NCBI GenBank assembly: GCA_036403815.1
Contig: DASWQH010000007.1
Coordinates: forward strand, 1 to 64,000
DNA: 64,000 nucleotides
DNA from: JACVRN01 sp036403815
Lineage (GTDB): Bacteria > Acidobacteriota > Blastocatellia > Pyrinomonadales > Pyrinomonadaceae
Direction of reading: 5' to 3'
Below, piece after piece: positions 25,450 to 32,875 of the stretch (position 1 is its first letter; every line of letters starts with the position of its first letter). Made by a program: the position numbers and the translations under genes. The notes under the pieces are model-generated. The model saw only the letters and a list, made by a program, of their open reading frames with translations, had not been told where the DNA came from and did not search any database.

Positions 25450-25552
25450 TTCACCGCCGCAGACGCAGAGAGCGCAGAGAAGGCGCAGAGAGTTGAGTAT
25501 TATTCAAGCCTCTGCGCTTCCCACGCGTTCTCTGCGTCTGCGGCGGTGAAGG
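25450..25552. repeat. inverted repeat (CGCAGAGA family)
   Basis: Long imperfect arms (25450-25492 and 25510-25552) starting TTCACCGCCGCAGACGCAGA. The word CGCAGAG recurs at 8-11 bp intervals. It lies between two converging genes. It resembles the CACCACAGAGACACAGAG-type repeat at 32674-32767. Confidence 0.85.
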
Positions 25553-25581
25553 TTTAAAACCGCTATACGTCGCGCCTCATG

Positions 25582-26476
25582 TTAAGAGGCGTAAGAGGCG
25601 TAAACGGTCTTCACTTTATCCAGAAAGTCGCGGCGGTCAATCAGGTAGTAGAGCTTGACGGATGTGTCGCCGCCCGTCAGATGCTCGACCAGCTTTTCCA
25701 GCACGTCGAACTGGTCGCGCTCCGTGATGCCACGGGATTCCAGATAGCCGCCATAGCGCATACGCCGCACAAGCTCCATCAAAGTAAGTCGGCCTTCGAG
25801 CGTGCGCCCGCCGTGTCTGTGCGAACGGCTGACAAGGTACTGCACAAGGAGAGCGTCGTTATAAAGCGGAGGCGAAAGATAAAGGCGCGAGCCTTCGCGC
25901 TCGAATCCCTCTTCCAGCCGGTTCGAGCGACGGATTGCCTGCACGCCCTCGAAGACTTCCGTCCAATTGGTCTTCGGATCAATCCTTTCCAGAAAGGCGC
26001 GTGGCATCTCGTAGCCACACGTCTTCGTCTAAATCAAGACCGCGCATGAGAGTGTCCAGCCAGTCGAAGAAGACCGCTCGGCGCGTTGATTTCTTTTCGA
26101 TGACGAGGAACTGGTCTTCCGCTTTAGGAAGAGATTTAAGAAGCGCGCGGCGGGCTGTGTCAGTCTGCTTTCCGCCTTCAATGCGATAGGTGTCCAGAAG
26201 CGCGTGCCAGCGCTTCGTCGCGTCGCAGTATGGACAGTGTGGGTGCTTCTCTTCACTGTCGAAATATGGTCGCTGTGCAGCCAGCACAGTCAACTCTTCT
26301 ACGGACGGAGAGTGCTTTTTGATTTCGGAGTAGGCCGTGCGCGGGGCAAGACCAAGCTGCGCCGTGAAGATGTCGAAGATGCAGGCCAGGCAAAGCCGCG
26401 CGGAGTATTCCGTGACCGCGCCCGGCGGAAATGCAGAGAAATCCAATTCACGCTTTTTCTTTGCGCCGGTTGCCAT
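25582..26476 (-). pseudogene. hypothetical protein split by a probable frameshift
   Basis: Two overlapping minus-strand frames: 165 residues (25979-26476) and 141 residues (25582-26007). The first ends VWLRDATRLSGKD. In the overlap the second begins MPRAFLERIDPKTNW, and a one-base gain after CTACGA would join them into one protein of about 297 residues. The first part contains CPYC (a possible CxxC metal or redox site) in HPHCPYCDATKRW. The second ends with a helical region LYYLIDRRDFLDKVK. The family was not recognised. It starts 6 bp after ttcA and so is in its operon, which suggests an RNA- or sulfur-related job. Two coupled genes instead of one broken gene remain possible. Confidence 0.65.
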
Positions 26477-26482
26477 AGAGCT

Positions 26483-27337
26483 TTACCCGATGGAGACGAG
26501 AGCGGGCGAGAGCTTGTCGTCCGTGTGGCCTACGGCCAGGTCAAGCTCAGCTTCAAGGTCGCCCGTGGCCGCCGAGATGGATTTGAAATCGAAGAGCTTC
26601 GGGTCAAGCAGGTGCGTCGGCACGGCATTGCCGAGCGCCGTCAGCATGGAGCTTCTGATGTTGGGAATCTCTTTCTCCAAATCTTCTATGAGACGCTTGA
26701 TGCGTACACGCTTCAGATTGGTTTGCGAGCCGCAGAGGTCGCAGGGAATAATCGGGAACTCTTCCTGAGCGGCGAACTCCGCTATGTCCGTCTCGCGGCA
26801 GTAGGCCAGAGGACGAATGATAGTGTTACGGCGGTCATCGGAGCGCAGGATGGGCGGCATGGCCTTGAGCGTGCCAACGTAGAAGAGGTTCAAAAGGAAG
26901 GTCGAGATGATGTCGTCTGCGTGATGGCCGAGCGCAATCTTCGTGCAGCCTTCCTTGATAGCAGTGTTGTATAGAATCCCTCTGCGCAGGCGCGAGCAGG
27001 CGGAGCAATAGGTCTTTCCTTCGGGCACGAGCCGCTTGACGATTGAATAGGTGTCGCGCTCTATGATGCGATGCGGAACGCGGCGGCTTTCCAGATATTC
27101 CGGCAGGACGTGTGCAGGGAAACCGGGCTGCTTCTGATCTAGATTGACTGCCAGAATGTCGAAGCGCACAGGCGCGCGCTCCCTTACATCGAGCAGCAGG
27201 TCAAGCAGGGTAAAGCTGTCCTTACCGCCGGAAAGGCAGACCATCAAGCGGTCGCCGTCCTCTATCATGTTGAAATCTTTGATCGCCTCGCCCATGCGGC
27301 GAAGCAGTCTGGTTTTAATCTTGCTCTCCACAAACAT
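26483..27337 (-). CDS. ttcA: tRNA 2-thiocytidine(32) synthetase TtcA
   Basis: 284 residues of the TtcA-type PP-loop ATPase family. The loop SGGKDS is at residues 36-41 (CLSGGKDSFTLLDLL), the first cysteine pair C111/C114 in CSACSR and the second C199/C202 in CDLCGS. The cysteines would hold the iron-sulfur cluster that thiolates cytidine 32 of tRNA. LGHHADDI and RPLAYCRETDI are typical of the family. It is the first gene of a two-part minus-strand operon with the frameshifted gene downstream. The promoter lies in the decay region beyond 27337. Confidence 0.88.
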   Translation of the reverse strand: MFVESKIKTRLLRRMGEAIKDFNMIEDGDRLMVCLSGGKDSFTLLDLLLDVRERAPVRFDILAVNLDQKQPGFPAHVLPEYLESRRVPHRIIERDTYSIVKRLVPEGKTYCSACSRLRRGILYNTAIKEGCTKIALGHHADDIISTFLLNLFYVGTLKAMPPILRSDDRRNTIIRPLAYCRETDIAEFAAQEEFPIIPCDLCGSQTNLKRVRIKRLIEDLEKEIPNIRSSMLTALGNAVPTHLLDPKLFDFKSISAATGDLEAELDLAVGHTDDKLSPALVSIG

Positions 27338-27503
27338 GCTCGAAATTTCAGCACCTCAAAAACGCTTACGGTTTCTGATTATCAGGATGCCACGTCCGGC
27401 GCATGGTTCGCAACTGCACGAATCGAGGGGTAGTGGGGCGATAGAGTGTTGCTCACAGAATAAATCTTCTAGCCTTTGATTTTCGATTTGACATACTTTC
27501 GGT

Positions 27504-27765
27504 ATGCCTAAACGCTCAAGCATAGTCGGACGCCTCAAGACGAGAGCTAGCTTGCGAAGTCTATCGTTGACGAACTCACTATAGACGAAGATGAGCCGCA
27601 GCAAGAGCCTAAGCGAGAAAAGAACATCGCAGCCGTTACACTCGGACGCCTGGGCGGTCTAAAAGGCGGTAAAGCCCGTGCAGAGAAGCATCTGCCAAAA
27701 GACGCAAGAAGATAGCCCAAGACGCTGCCAAAGCTAGATGGTCTAAGGAAAAAGCCAAAGAATAA
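27504..27765 (+). pseudogene. decayed small basic protein gene (GRLGGLKGGKARA type)
   Basis: The ATG at 27504 gives only MPKRSS before the reading frame drifts. A second frame carries SIVDELTIDEDEPQQ and AAVTLGRLGGLKGGKARAEK, and a third carries KKIAQDAAKARWSKEKAKE and TAA at 27765. Together these are the parts of a short Lys/Ala-rich protein known from many soil bacteria (an acidic middle followed by GRLGGLKGGKAR and AARARW motifs), broken by at least two frameshifts and an internal TAG. This marks the start of a zone of dead genes up to about 28.6 kb. Confidence 0.75.
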
Positions 27766-27769
27766 GCGT

Positions 27770-27819
27770 ATATACACTGGGTATACGTTGTGTATACGGT
27801 ATCCTTGTACGTACAAGGT
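27770..27819. promoter_or_regulatory. cluster of GTATAC words and a 16-bp palindrome
   Basis: TATACACTGG, GTATACGTTGTGTATAC (27781-27797) and the perfect palindrome CCTTGTACGTACAAGG (27803-27818) follow each other within 50 bp upstream of the broken DUF5678 gene. They look like protein-binding sites, but no regulator gene is adjacent. Confidence 0.35.
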
Positions 27820-27905
27820 GTAATGTGTATATTGTAGTTACATTATAGATCTAGGCCACGGAGGGTCTAGGCCATTTTACTCCCCGTGTTCCCAAGGGAG
27901 GACGC

Positions 27906-28159
27906 ATGATAAAAGAGTTGACCGAAAAAGAAGTGTCCTACTTAAACGAACTCAGAAAGTACGAAGGCCAGTGGGTTGCTGTGCTTAAAAAGGCCAGTGG
28001 GTTGCTGTGCTTAAATCTGAGGACGGGAATATTATTGTGGGTAGCGGCAAAGATGCCGTAGAAGCCAAGCGTAGCGCACAATCAAATGGCTTTAATGAGG
28101 CTGTTCTACTTTGGGTGCGGCCATTTAATGGGCAGTATATTCTTAGGCTGCGGTTTTGA
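27906..28159 (+). pseudogene. DUF5678-type gene inactivated by a 26-bp tandem duplication
   Basis: A good ribosome site GGGAGG (27896-27901) precedes the ATG at 27906. The sequence reads MIKELTEKEVSYLNELRKYEGQWVAVLK and is then interrupted because 26 bp (27964-27989) are repeated exactly at 27990-28015. Removing one copy restores an open frame through SEDGNIIVGSGKDAVEAKR and NEAVLLWVRPF to TGA 28157-28159, a protein of about 75 residues of the DUF5678 type (small proteins of unknown function). Because 26 is not a multiple of three, the gene is out of frame. The exact identity of the copies implies a very recent event or an assembly error. Confidence 0.85.
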
Positions 28160-28557
28160 GATTATTTCAAAGGTTTTCTCAAAACCGCGAAACGTAATTT
28201 CGTAATTCTCAAAAAAACCATCTTGGCCTAACACGCACATTTCGCTCTCCCTTGTGAAATTCGCCTGCATTTGTATCCGCTCACTAAAATTGAATATCTG
28301 TAATTCAACTGTATGCACATAGCATTGGAGTGGTGTCATTCCGATAGCGTAATGGGTTACTGGCTTTCGCTTTCCAGATCAATCCCAAGATTCTCTGCCA
28401 CGGATGAATGAAACATACATCCATCTGCGCCTAAGTCTACAAGACAACCAATATCATCAAATGAGCCTTTATAAAAAAGGCGCACCACTATTATGGGAAT
28501 CTCAATGTAGCCCTTTGGAGCGGTATCACTGGGGTATACCTCATAATCAAAAATCAT
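28106..28557 (-). pseudogene. retropepsin-like aspartyl protease gene split by a frameshift
   Basis: The first frame (28357-28557) encodes PKGYIEIPIIVVRLFYKGSF and CLVDLGADGCMFHSSVAENLGI, which matches the start of small retroviral-type aspartic proteases: a flap-forming strand, then D-x-G-A-D. The second frame (28106-28339) continues with THYAIGMTPLQCYVHTVELQIF, CVLGQDGFFENYEI and the C-terminus. A one-base loss near 28362 separates them. The expected catalytic D[ST]G is DLG here, so even the repaired protein may be inactive. It lies within the gene-decay zone. Confidence 0.72.
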
Positions 28558-28590
28558 ATAGGCAAAGTGGCCTCCTTCCCAAAAGCGTAA

Positions 28591-28788
28591 TTAACCATTA
28601 GCCGCCTCCTCAGAAGTCCACTCCTTCAAGCCCCAATTCCTATCAAATTTTGCGAAGGTCACTGGGTAACGTTTCAGAATCCCTCGCACGACATTGGTAA
28701 AATCGCCGCCTTTCTTAATTCGCGTCTTAAAACCACCATCATGGATAGCATCAGCAATTTGGCGCGCACTCTGAGGAATCTTAACCAC
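28591..28788 (-). CDS. small HARE-HTH-like winged-helix protein
   Basis: 65 residues from the GTG at 28788. The sequence SARQIADAIHDGGFKTRIKK, FTNVVRGILKRYP and a C-terminal WGLKEW resemble the HARE-type winged helix that binds DNA or mediates protein contacts. The protein is short for a regulator and may be a fragment of a longer gene in this decay zone. Its start overlaps the end of a 24-codon open frame with a strong ribosome site (28781-28855), so expression may depend on that leader. Identification is tentative. Confidence 0.45.
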   Translation of the reverse strand: MVKIPQSARQIADAIHDGGFKTRIKKGGDFTNVVRGILKRYPVTFAKFDRNWGLKEWTSEEAANG

Positions 28789-28855
28789 CGCAAGATATTC
28801 CTTTGCCGACTATGAAAATGGTGAGCAGGGCAATAAGGCAGGATGCAAGGCGCAT
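28781..28855 (-). CDS. 24-residue hydrophobic peptide, possible leader or truncated lipoprotein
   Basis: The ATG at 28855 has AAGGAG about 9 bp upstream. The product MRLASCLIALLTIFIVGKG plus SCGG looks like a signal peptide with a cysteine end. Its stop overlaps the GTG of the HARE-like gene. It could be a leader peptide coupled to the next gene or the remains of a frameshifted gene. Confidence 0.35.
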   Translation of the reverse strand: MRLASCLIALLTIFIVGKGISCGG

Positions 28856-28976
28856 TTGGGAGGTCTCCTTTTCAGCGCGCATCCTACTACGAACAATACT
28901 CAAGAACAAGATTCTCCTCAACAAAGCGCGTGCCAAGCTTAAACGCCAGCAACTCAGTATCGCCCCACTACCAATT

Positions 28977-29110
28977 AAGGGATGAGGGCGGCAGCGATGA
29001 GGGATGAAGTTTCGACACGCCTGAGATGTGATTAGATTAAAAGAATCAAAGCCGTCAGGCTTTGTCCACGCTTTCATCCCTCATCCCTCATCCCTCCGCC
29101 CTCATCCCTT
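28977..29110. repeat. heptad-type inverted repeat (GGGATGA family, copy 2)
   Basis: Arms GGGATGAGGGCGGCAGCGAT and onward (28979-29008) and TCATCCC words (29071-29109), with a 62-nt spacer that itself holds GCCGTCAGGC. Right arm identical in words to the copy at 23785-23829. It closes the gene-decay zone. Confidence 0.8.
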
Positions 29111-29160
29111 GTTTCTCTACGGCGCGTCTTATTACATTTTGATTGCAGGTAAGATAAAGC

Positions 29161-29190
29161 TGGACAGTTACACGCAGATTTTCTTATAGT
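29161..29190 (+). promoter_or_regulatory. probable promoter of the bactofilin gene
   Basis: TGGACA (29161-29166), an 18-bp spacer and TATAGT (29185-29190). The chosen ATG is about 209 bp downstream, with a long leader between. Confidence 0.45.
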
Positions 29191-29398
29191 TTCTTTGCGC
29201 TTGTAGAAAAGGCGTTTGCCCCTCGCTGGATGTGGAACTGTTAAACCACAGCGCTCCTCTCGATTTACAAATTTTCATAAGACTTGCCCGACAGCTCACT
29301 GTTTTTGTTTCGCGTCCCCCTGCTTTGAGGCTGACGTGAGACCAAAAGGGTCATTACGCGGTCGTCCTCGCGGCCAAAAAGACTACGGAGGAATAATC

Positions 29399-30043
29399 AT
29401 GCTTAGAATGGGAAAGAGCCATAAGGCCGAGCAAGCGGCGGAGCAAGAGAGAAATAACGCGCAGTATCAGTCACAGTACAACGCGCAACCCGGTTACGCT
29501 TCGTATCAAACGCCGGAAACGTACCCTCAACCCGCGACCGAGCTGCCCACGACAGTGACGCGCGCCGTCAGCGAATCCGAAGCCCTGGCGCGTGACATCA
29601 AGGAAGGAACGCTCTCAGGCTACGTCGGCAACAGCACCTCGCTGACGGGCGAAGCGAACTTCAAAGGGATGCTGCGCATTGACGGTCGCCTGACAGGGCG
29701 CATCGCATCGCAGGACGGAACGCTCCTGGTAGGCACCAACGGGCAGGTCGATGCCGACATAGAAGTCGCCATCGCAACCATCAACGGCACGGTCAACGGC
29801 GACATCATCGCCACCGAGCGCCTTGAGATGGGGCGCGCCGCGCACGTCACGGGCAACATACAAACGCCTTCTCTGATGATTGAGCAGGGCGCAATCTTCG
29901 AGGGAAGCTGCCGCATGATCCAGCTCAAGGAGACGCAGGAGAAACAGCGCGAAGCAAAGCAGAACGGCAACGGCTCGGCCAAAACAAGTTATGAAGAGCC
30001 TGTCGCTGCTCAAGTCGAAAACGTCTCGGACGTAGCAAGCTGA
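29399..30043 (+). CDS. bactofilin-family cytoskeletal protein
   Basis: About 214 residues from ATG 29399, which has GGAGG 7 bp upstream. The open frame extends to 29216, but that part lacks a ribosome site and is not conserved-looking. A disordered Gln-rich N-terminus (residues 1-60) is followed by the bactofilin core, a right-handed beta-helix of short turns: LTGEANFKGMLRIDGRLTGR, LLVGTNGQVDADIEVAIATI, NGTVNGDI and GRAAHVTGNIQTPSLMIEQG. A charged tail follows. Bactofilins polymerise without nucleotides and help place cell-wall or polar machinery. No peptidase neighbour is seen here. Confidence 0.88.
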   Translation: MLRMGKSHKAEQAAEQERNNAQYQSQYNAQPGYASYQTPETYPQPATELPTTVTRAVSESEALARDIKEGTLSGYVGNSTSLTGEANFKGMLRIDGRLTGRIASQDGTLLVGTNGQVDADIEVAIATINGTVNGDIIATERLEMGRAAHVTGNIQTPSLMIEQGAIFEGSCRMIQLKETQEKQREAKQNGNGSAKTSYEEPVAAQVENVSDVAS

Positions 30044-30079
30044 GAAGCGAAAGCTCATCAGAGGTGATCCTGAGAAGCA

Positions 30080-30345
30080 CTTCAAAGGCTCCGTAGGAGC
30101 CGTATGTTTATAGTCAATCGGAGCAAGTCAGTATTAAGCTCCGTAGGAGCGACTGAAAATAGCCCAGCCATTTATGGCTGGGTCAAATTGAAGGAAAGTT
30201 TTACCAAGTCCCGTAGGGACGACTGAAGGAATCAATCTAAGATTTCAGTCGTCCCTACGGGACTCAATCATTCTAATTCCAATTTTCTCCCGGCATTGGA
30301 AGTGCTGGGCTATTATCGCGTCGTCCCTTGCGGGACTTAAAACTT
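30080..30345. repeat. composite GTCCCGTAGGGAC palindromic element (copy 2)
   Basis: Contains GGCTCCGTAGGAGCC (about 30087-30101), AGCTCCGTAGGAGC, AGCCCAGCCATTTATGGCTGGG, then a central inverted repeat with 21-bp perfect arms (30207-30227 and 30244-30264), followed by GCATTGGAAGTGCTGGGCTA and GTCCCTTGCGGGAC. Same modules as at 116-240 and 43458-43655. The 418-bp gap 30044-30461 holds this element and no gene. Confidence 0.85.
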
Positions 30346-30461
30346 TTACGGCTTTGATTGTCTCGGTACATTCAATGCCGCCTGCGCCAATCAGGCAAGT
30401 GAAATCCAGCCTGTTCTGGTAAACTACCTGCTCGAATGTTTTCGTCTAAGGCCAATCAAGC

Positions 30462-32573
30462 ATGACAGAGATAGCAGAGCAGAACGGAGAGCGAAGCTTG
30501 AAGGTTGTTCGCGCGGCGTGCCCGCACGATTGCCCGGATACTTGCGCGATGCTAGTGACGGTCGAAGACGGGCGTGCGTTGAAGGTCGCGGGCGACCCCG
30601 ATCATCCCTTCACGCGCGGCTTTCTCTGCACGAAGGTCGCAAACTATCAAGAGCGCACGCACAACCCTGACCGTGTTAAGACCTGCCTGCGTCGCGTTGG
30701 GAAAAAGGGCGAAGGGAGATTTGAGCCTGTCAGTTGGGACGAAGCTCTCAGCGAAGTGTCTTCGCGCTTCAAGGCGATTGCAGCATCGAGCGATGGCGCA
30801 GAAAGCATACTGCCCTACAGCTATTGCGGCACGATGGGCTTTGTGCAATCGCAGTCGATGGACAGACGCTTCTTTCATCGTCTGGGCGCGTCACAACTGG
30901 ATAGAACAATCTGCGCGAGCGCCGGGACGGAAGGCTACAAATCAACTTATGGCCTGACCATCGGCACAGACCCGGAACGCTTCAGCGATGCAAGGTTGAT
31001 TCTGCTCTGGGGCACGAACACCCTGACGGCGAACGTACACTTGTGGCCGCATATTCTGGAAGCGCGCTCGCGTGGCGCGCACATCATAGCTATTGACCCA
31101 AGACGCACGCGCACGGCAGACCAGGCTGACGAGCACATAGCTCCTTTGCCGGGCACAGACGCCGCGCTCGCGCTTGCGTTGATGCACGTCATCTTTGCCG
31201 AAAAGCTTGAGGACGCAGATTATCTTGATCGCTACACGACGGGCGCGAACGAGTTGCGCGAGCGTGTACTGAAGTTTACGCCCGAACGCGCGGCAAGCAT
31301 CTGCGGTCTTGAAGCGGAGACTATTGTGCGCCTCGCACGTCTATATGCGAGCGTGAGGCCGTCTGTGATTCGCATCAACTACGGCTTGCAGCGACATGCC
31401 GGGGGCGGGATGGCCGTTCGCGCCGTTAGTTGTCTGCCAGCCGTCACGGGCGCATGGCGCGACCCTGCGGGCGGCGTACTGCTTTCTACAAGCGGCACGT
31501 TTCCAATCAACTACCAGGCGCTGGAACGTCCAGACCTGATGCCCACCCCGCGACCGCGCATGCTTAATATGTCACAGCTCGGCGAGGTTCTGTTGGACGA
31601 AAAGAACCCGCCCGTGCGTGCGCTCTATGTTTACAACTCCAATCCGGCGGCGGTTGCGCCAGACCAGGCGCGTGTGCTCGAAGGACTACGGCGCGAAGAC
31701 CTCTTCACGGTCGTGCATGAACAGTTTATGACCGACACGACAGATTATGCAGACATAGTTCTGCCAGCGACTACGCAGTTGGAGCACTTCGATATTCACA
31801 AGGCTTACGGTCATCTATATCTGTTGATTAACGAGCAGGCCATCCCGCCGCTTCATGAAGCGAAATCAAATTCTGAAGTCTTCCGGCTGCTGGCAGAGCG
31901 CATGGGTTTTGAAGACGAAGCTTTGCGCGATTCGGATGAAGAGATTGCGCGACAGGCCATCTCAACCGAGCATGCGGCTTTTGAAGGCATCACGCTTGAG
32001 CGCCTTCGTGAGCAGGGATGGATGCGACTGAACGTGCCGGAAACTTTCGCTCCCTTTGCTGAAGGCAACTTTCCAACCCAATCGGGCAAGTGCGAGCTTT
32101 ATTCCCAAGCTCTTGAAGCAAAGGGCATAGAGCCTGTGCCGGATTATATTCCACCGCGCGAATCTCTTGAGAGCGCTCCTGCTCTGGCTGCACTATACCC
32201 GCTGGCGCTTATCAGCCCTGCCGCGCACGCGTTTCTCAATTCGAGCTTTGCCAATCTTTCCAAGCAGCTACGACAGGAGCATTACCCTTTCATAGAGATT
32301 CACCCGGAGGATGCTGAAAGACGCGGCATCGCAGACGGAATGCGCGTGCGCGCCTTCAACGAGCGGGGCGCGTGCGAGCTGCGCGCCGTGGTGACCACAA
32401 GGGCGCGTCGCGGCGTAGTCGTTTCACCCTCTGTCTGGTGGAACAAGCTCTCGCCGGGCGGCACGAACATCAATCAACTCACATCGCAATCGCTCACAGA
32501 CATGGGCGGCGGCGCGACCTTTTACGACGCACTCATAGAGGTGGAAAGAATTGATGAGCGCGAGACTGTTTAG
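30462..32573 (+). CDS. molybdopterin oxidoreductase (DMSO reductase family)
   Basis: 703 residues of the DMSO-reductase type. The N-terminus has the iron-sulfur cluster motif CPHDCPDTC with a later cysteine in GFLCTK, followed by VSWDEAL. Residues about 110-520 form the molybdopterin-binding domains, and the C-terminal part (IHPEDAERRGIADGMRVRAF) is the molydopterin dinucleotide-binding domain. There is no twin-arginine signal peptide, so the enzyme is probably cytoplasmic. The group includes nitrate, formate and polysulfide-type enzymes. The substrate is not clear and no electron-transfer subunit lies beside it. Confidence 0.87.
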   Translation: MTEIAEQNGERSLKVVRAACPHDCPDTCAMLVTVEDGRALKVAGDPDHPFTRGFLCTKVANYQERTHNPDRVKTCLRRVGKKGEGRFEPVSWDEALSEVSSRFKAIAASSDGAESILPYSYCGTMGFVQSQSMDRRFFHRLGASQLDRTICASAGTEGYKSTYGLTIGTDPERFSDARLILLWGTNTLTANVHLWPHILEARSRGAHIIAIDPRRTRTADQADEHIAPLPGTDAALALALMHVIFAEKLEDADYLDRYTTGANELRERVLKFTPERAASICGLEAETIVRLARLYASVRPSVIRINYGLQRHAGGGMAVRAVSCLPAVTGAWRDPAGGVLLSTSGTFPINYQALERPDLMPTPRPRMLNMSQLGEVLLDEKNPPVRALYVYNSNPAAVAPDQARVLEGLRREDLFTVVHEQFMTDTTDYADIVLPATTQLEHFDIHKAYGHLYLLINEQAIPPLHEAKSNSEVFRLLAERMGFEDEALRDSDEEIARQAISTEHAAFEGITLERLREQGWMRLNVPETFAPFAEGNFPTQSGKCELYSQALEAKGIEPVPDYIPPRESLESAPALAALYPLALISPAAHAFLNSSFANLSKQLRQEHYPFIEIHPEDAERRGIADGMRVRAFNERGACELRAVVTTRARRGVVVSPSVWWNKLSPGGTNINQLTSQSLTDMGGGATFYDALIEVERIDERETV

Positions 32574-32673
32574 TTCACTGCTTATTCAAGCTTGACAGGT
32601 AAGACCCGTCTCCCTGATACATAGAGTAAAGCTTGTAGTGGTTCAATCCAGGGTTGAGTGTAAAGAAGATTGA

Positions 32674-32767
32674 TCTTCACCACAGAGACACAGAGGGAGC
32701 ACGGAGGGTTGAGCTATAGTTAACTCTCTGTGCATCCTCTGAGAACCTTGTGTCTCTGTGGTGAAGA
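32674..32767. repeat. inverted repeat (CACAGAGA family)
   Basis: Left arm TCTTCACCACAGAGACACAG and onward, right arm ending GTGTCTCTGTGGTGAAGA. The word CACAGAG recurs at 8-11 bp. Together with flanking unannotated DNA it fills the 302-bp gap between the oxidoreductase and the HEAT protein. Confidence 0.85.
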
Positions 32768-32875
32768 GCAATTAACGCGAGATTCAACTTCAAACTAAAC
32801 CACTGCCCTTCGGCTTGCGGTAACGTGAAAAATTGCTCCGTAGTGCTATCATAATCTTAGTGTCTTCCTGATTCC

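Noticed and set aside
26204..26974. 256-residue plus-strand frame opposite ttcA and its partner
   Set aside because: It is antisense to ttcA, which has clear PP-loop and cysteine motifs, and it shows no recognisable domain or ribosome site.
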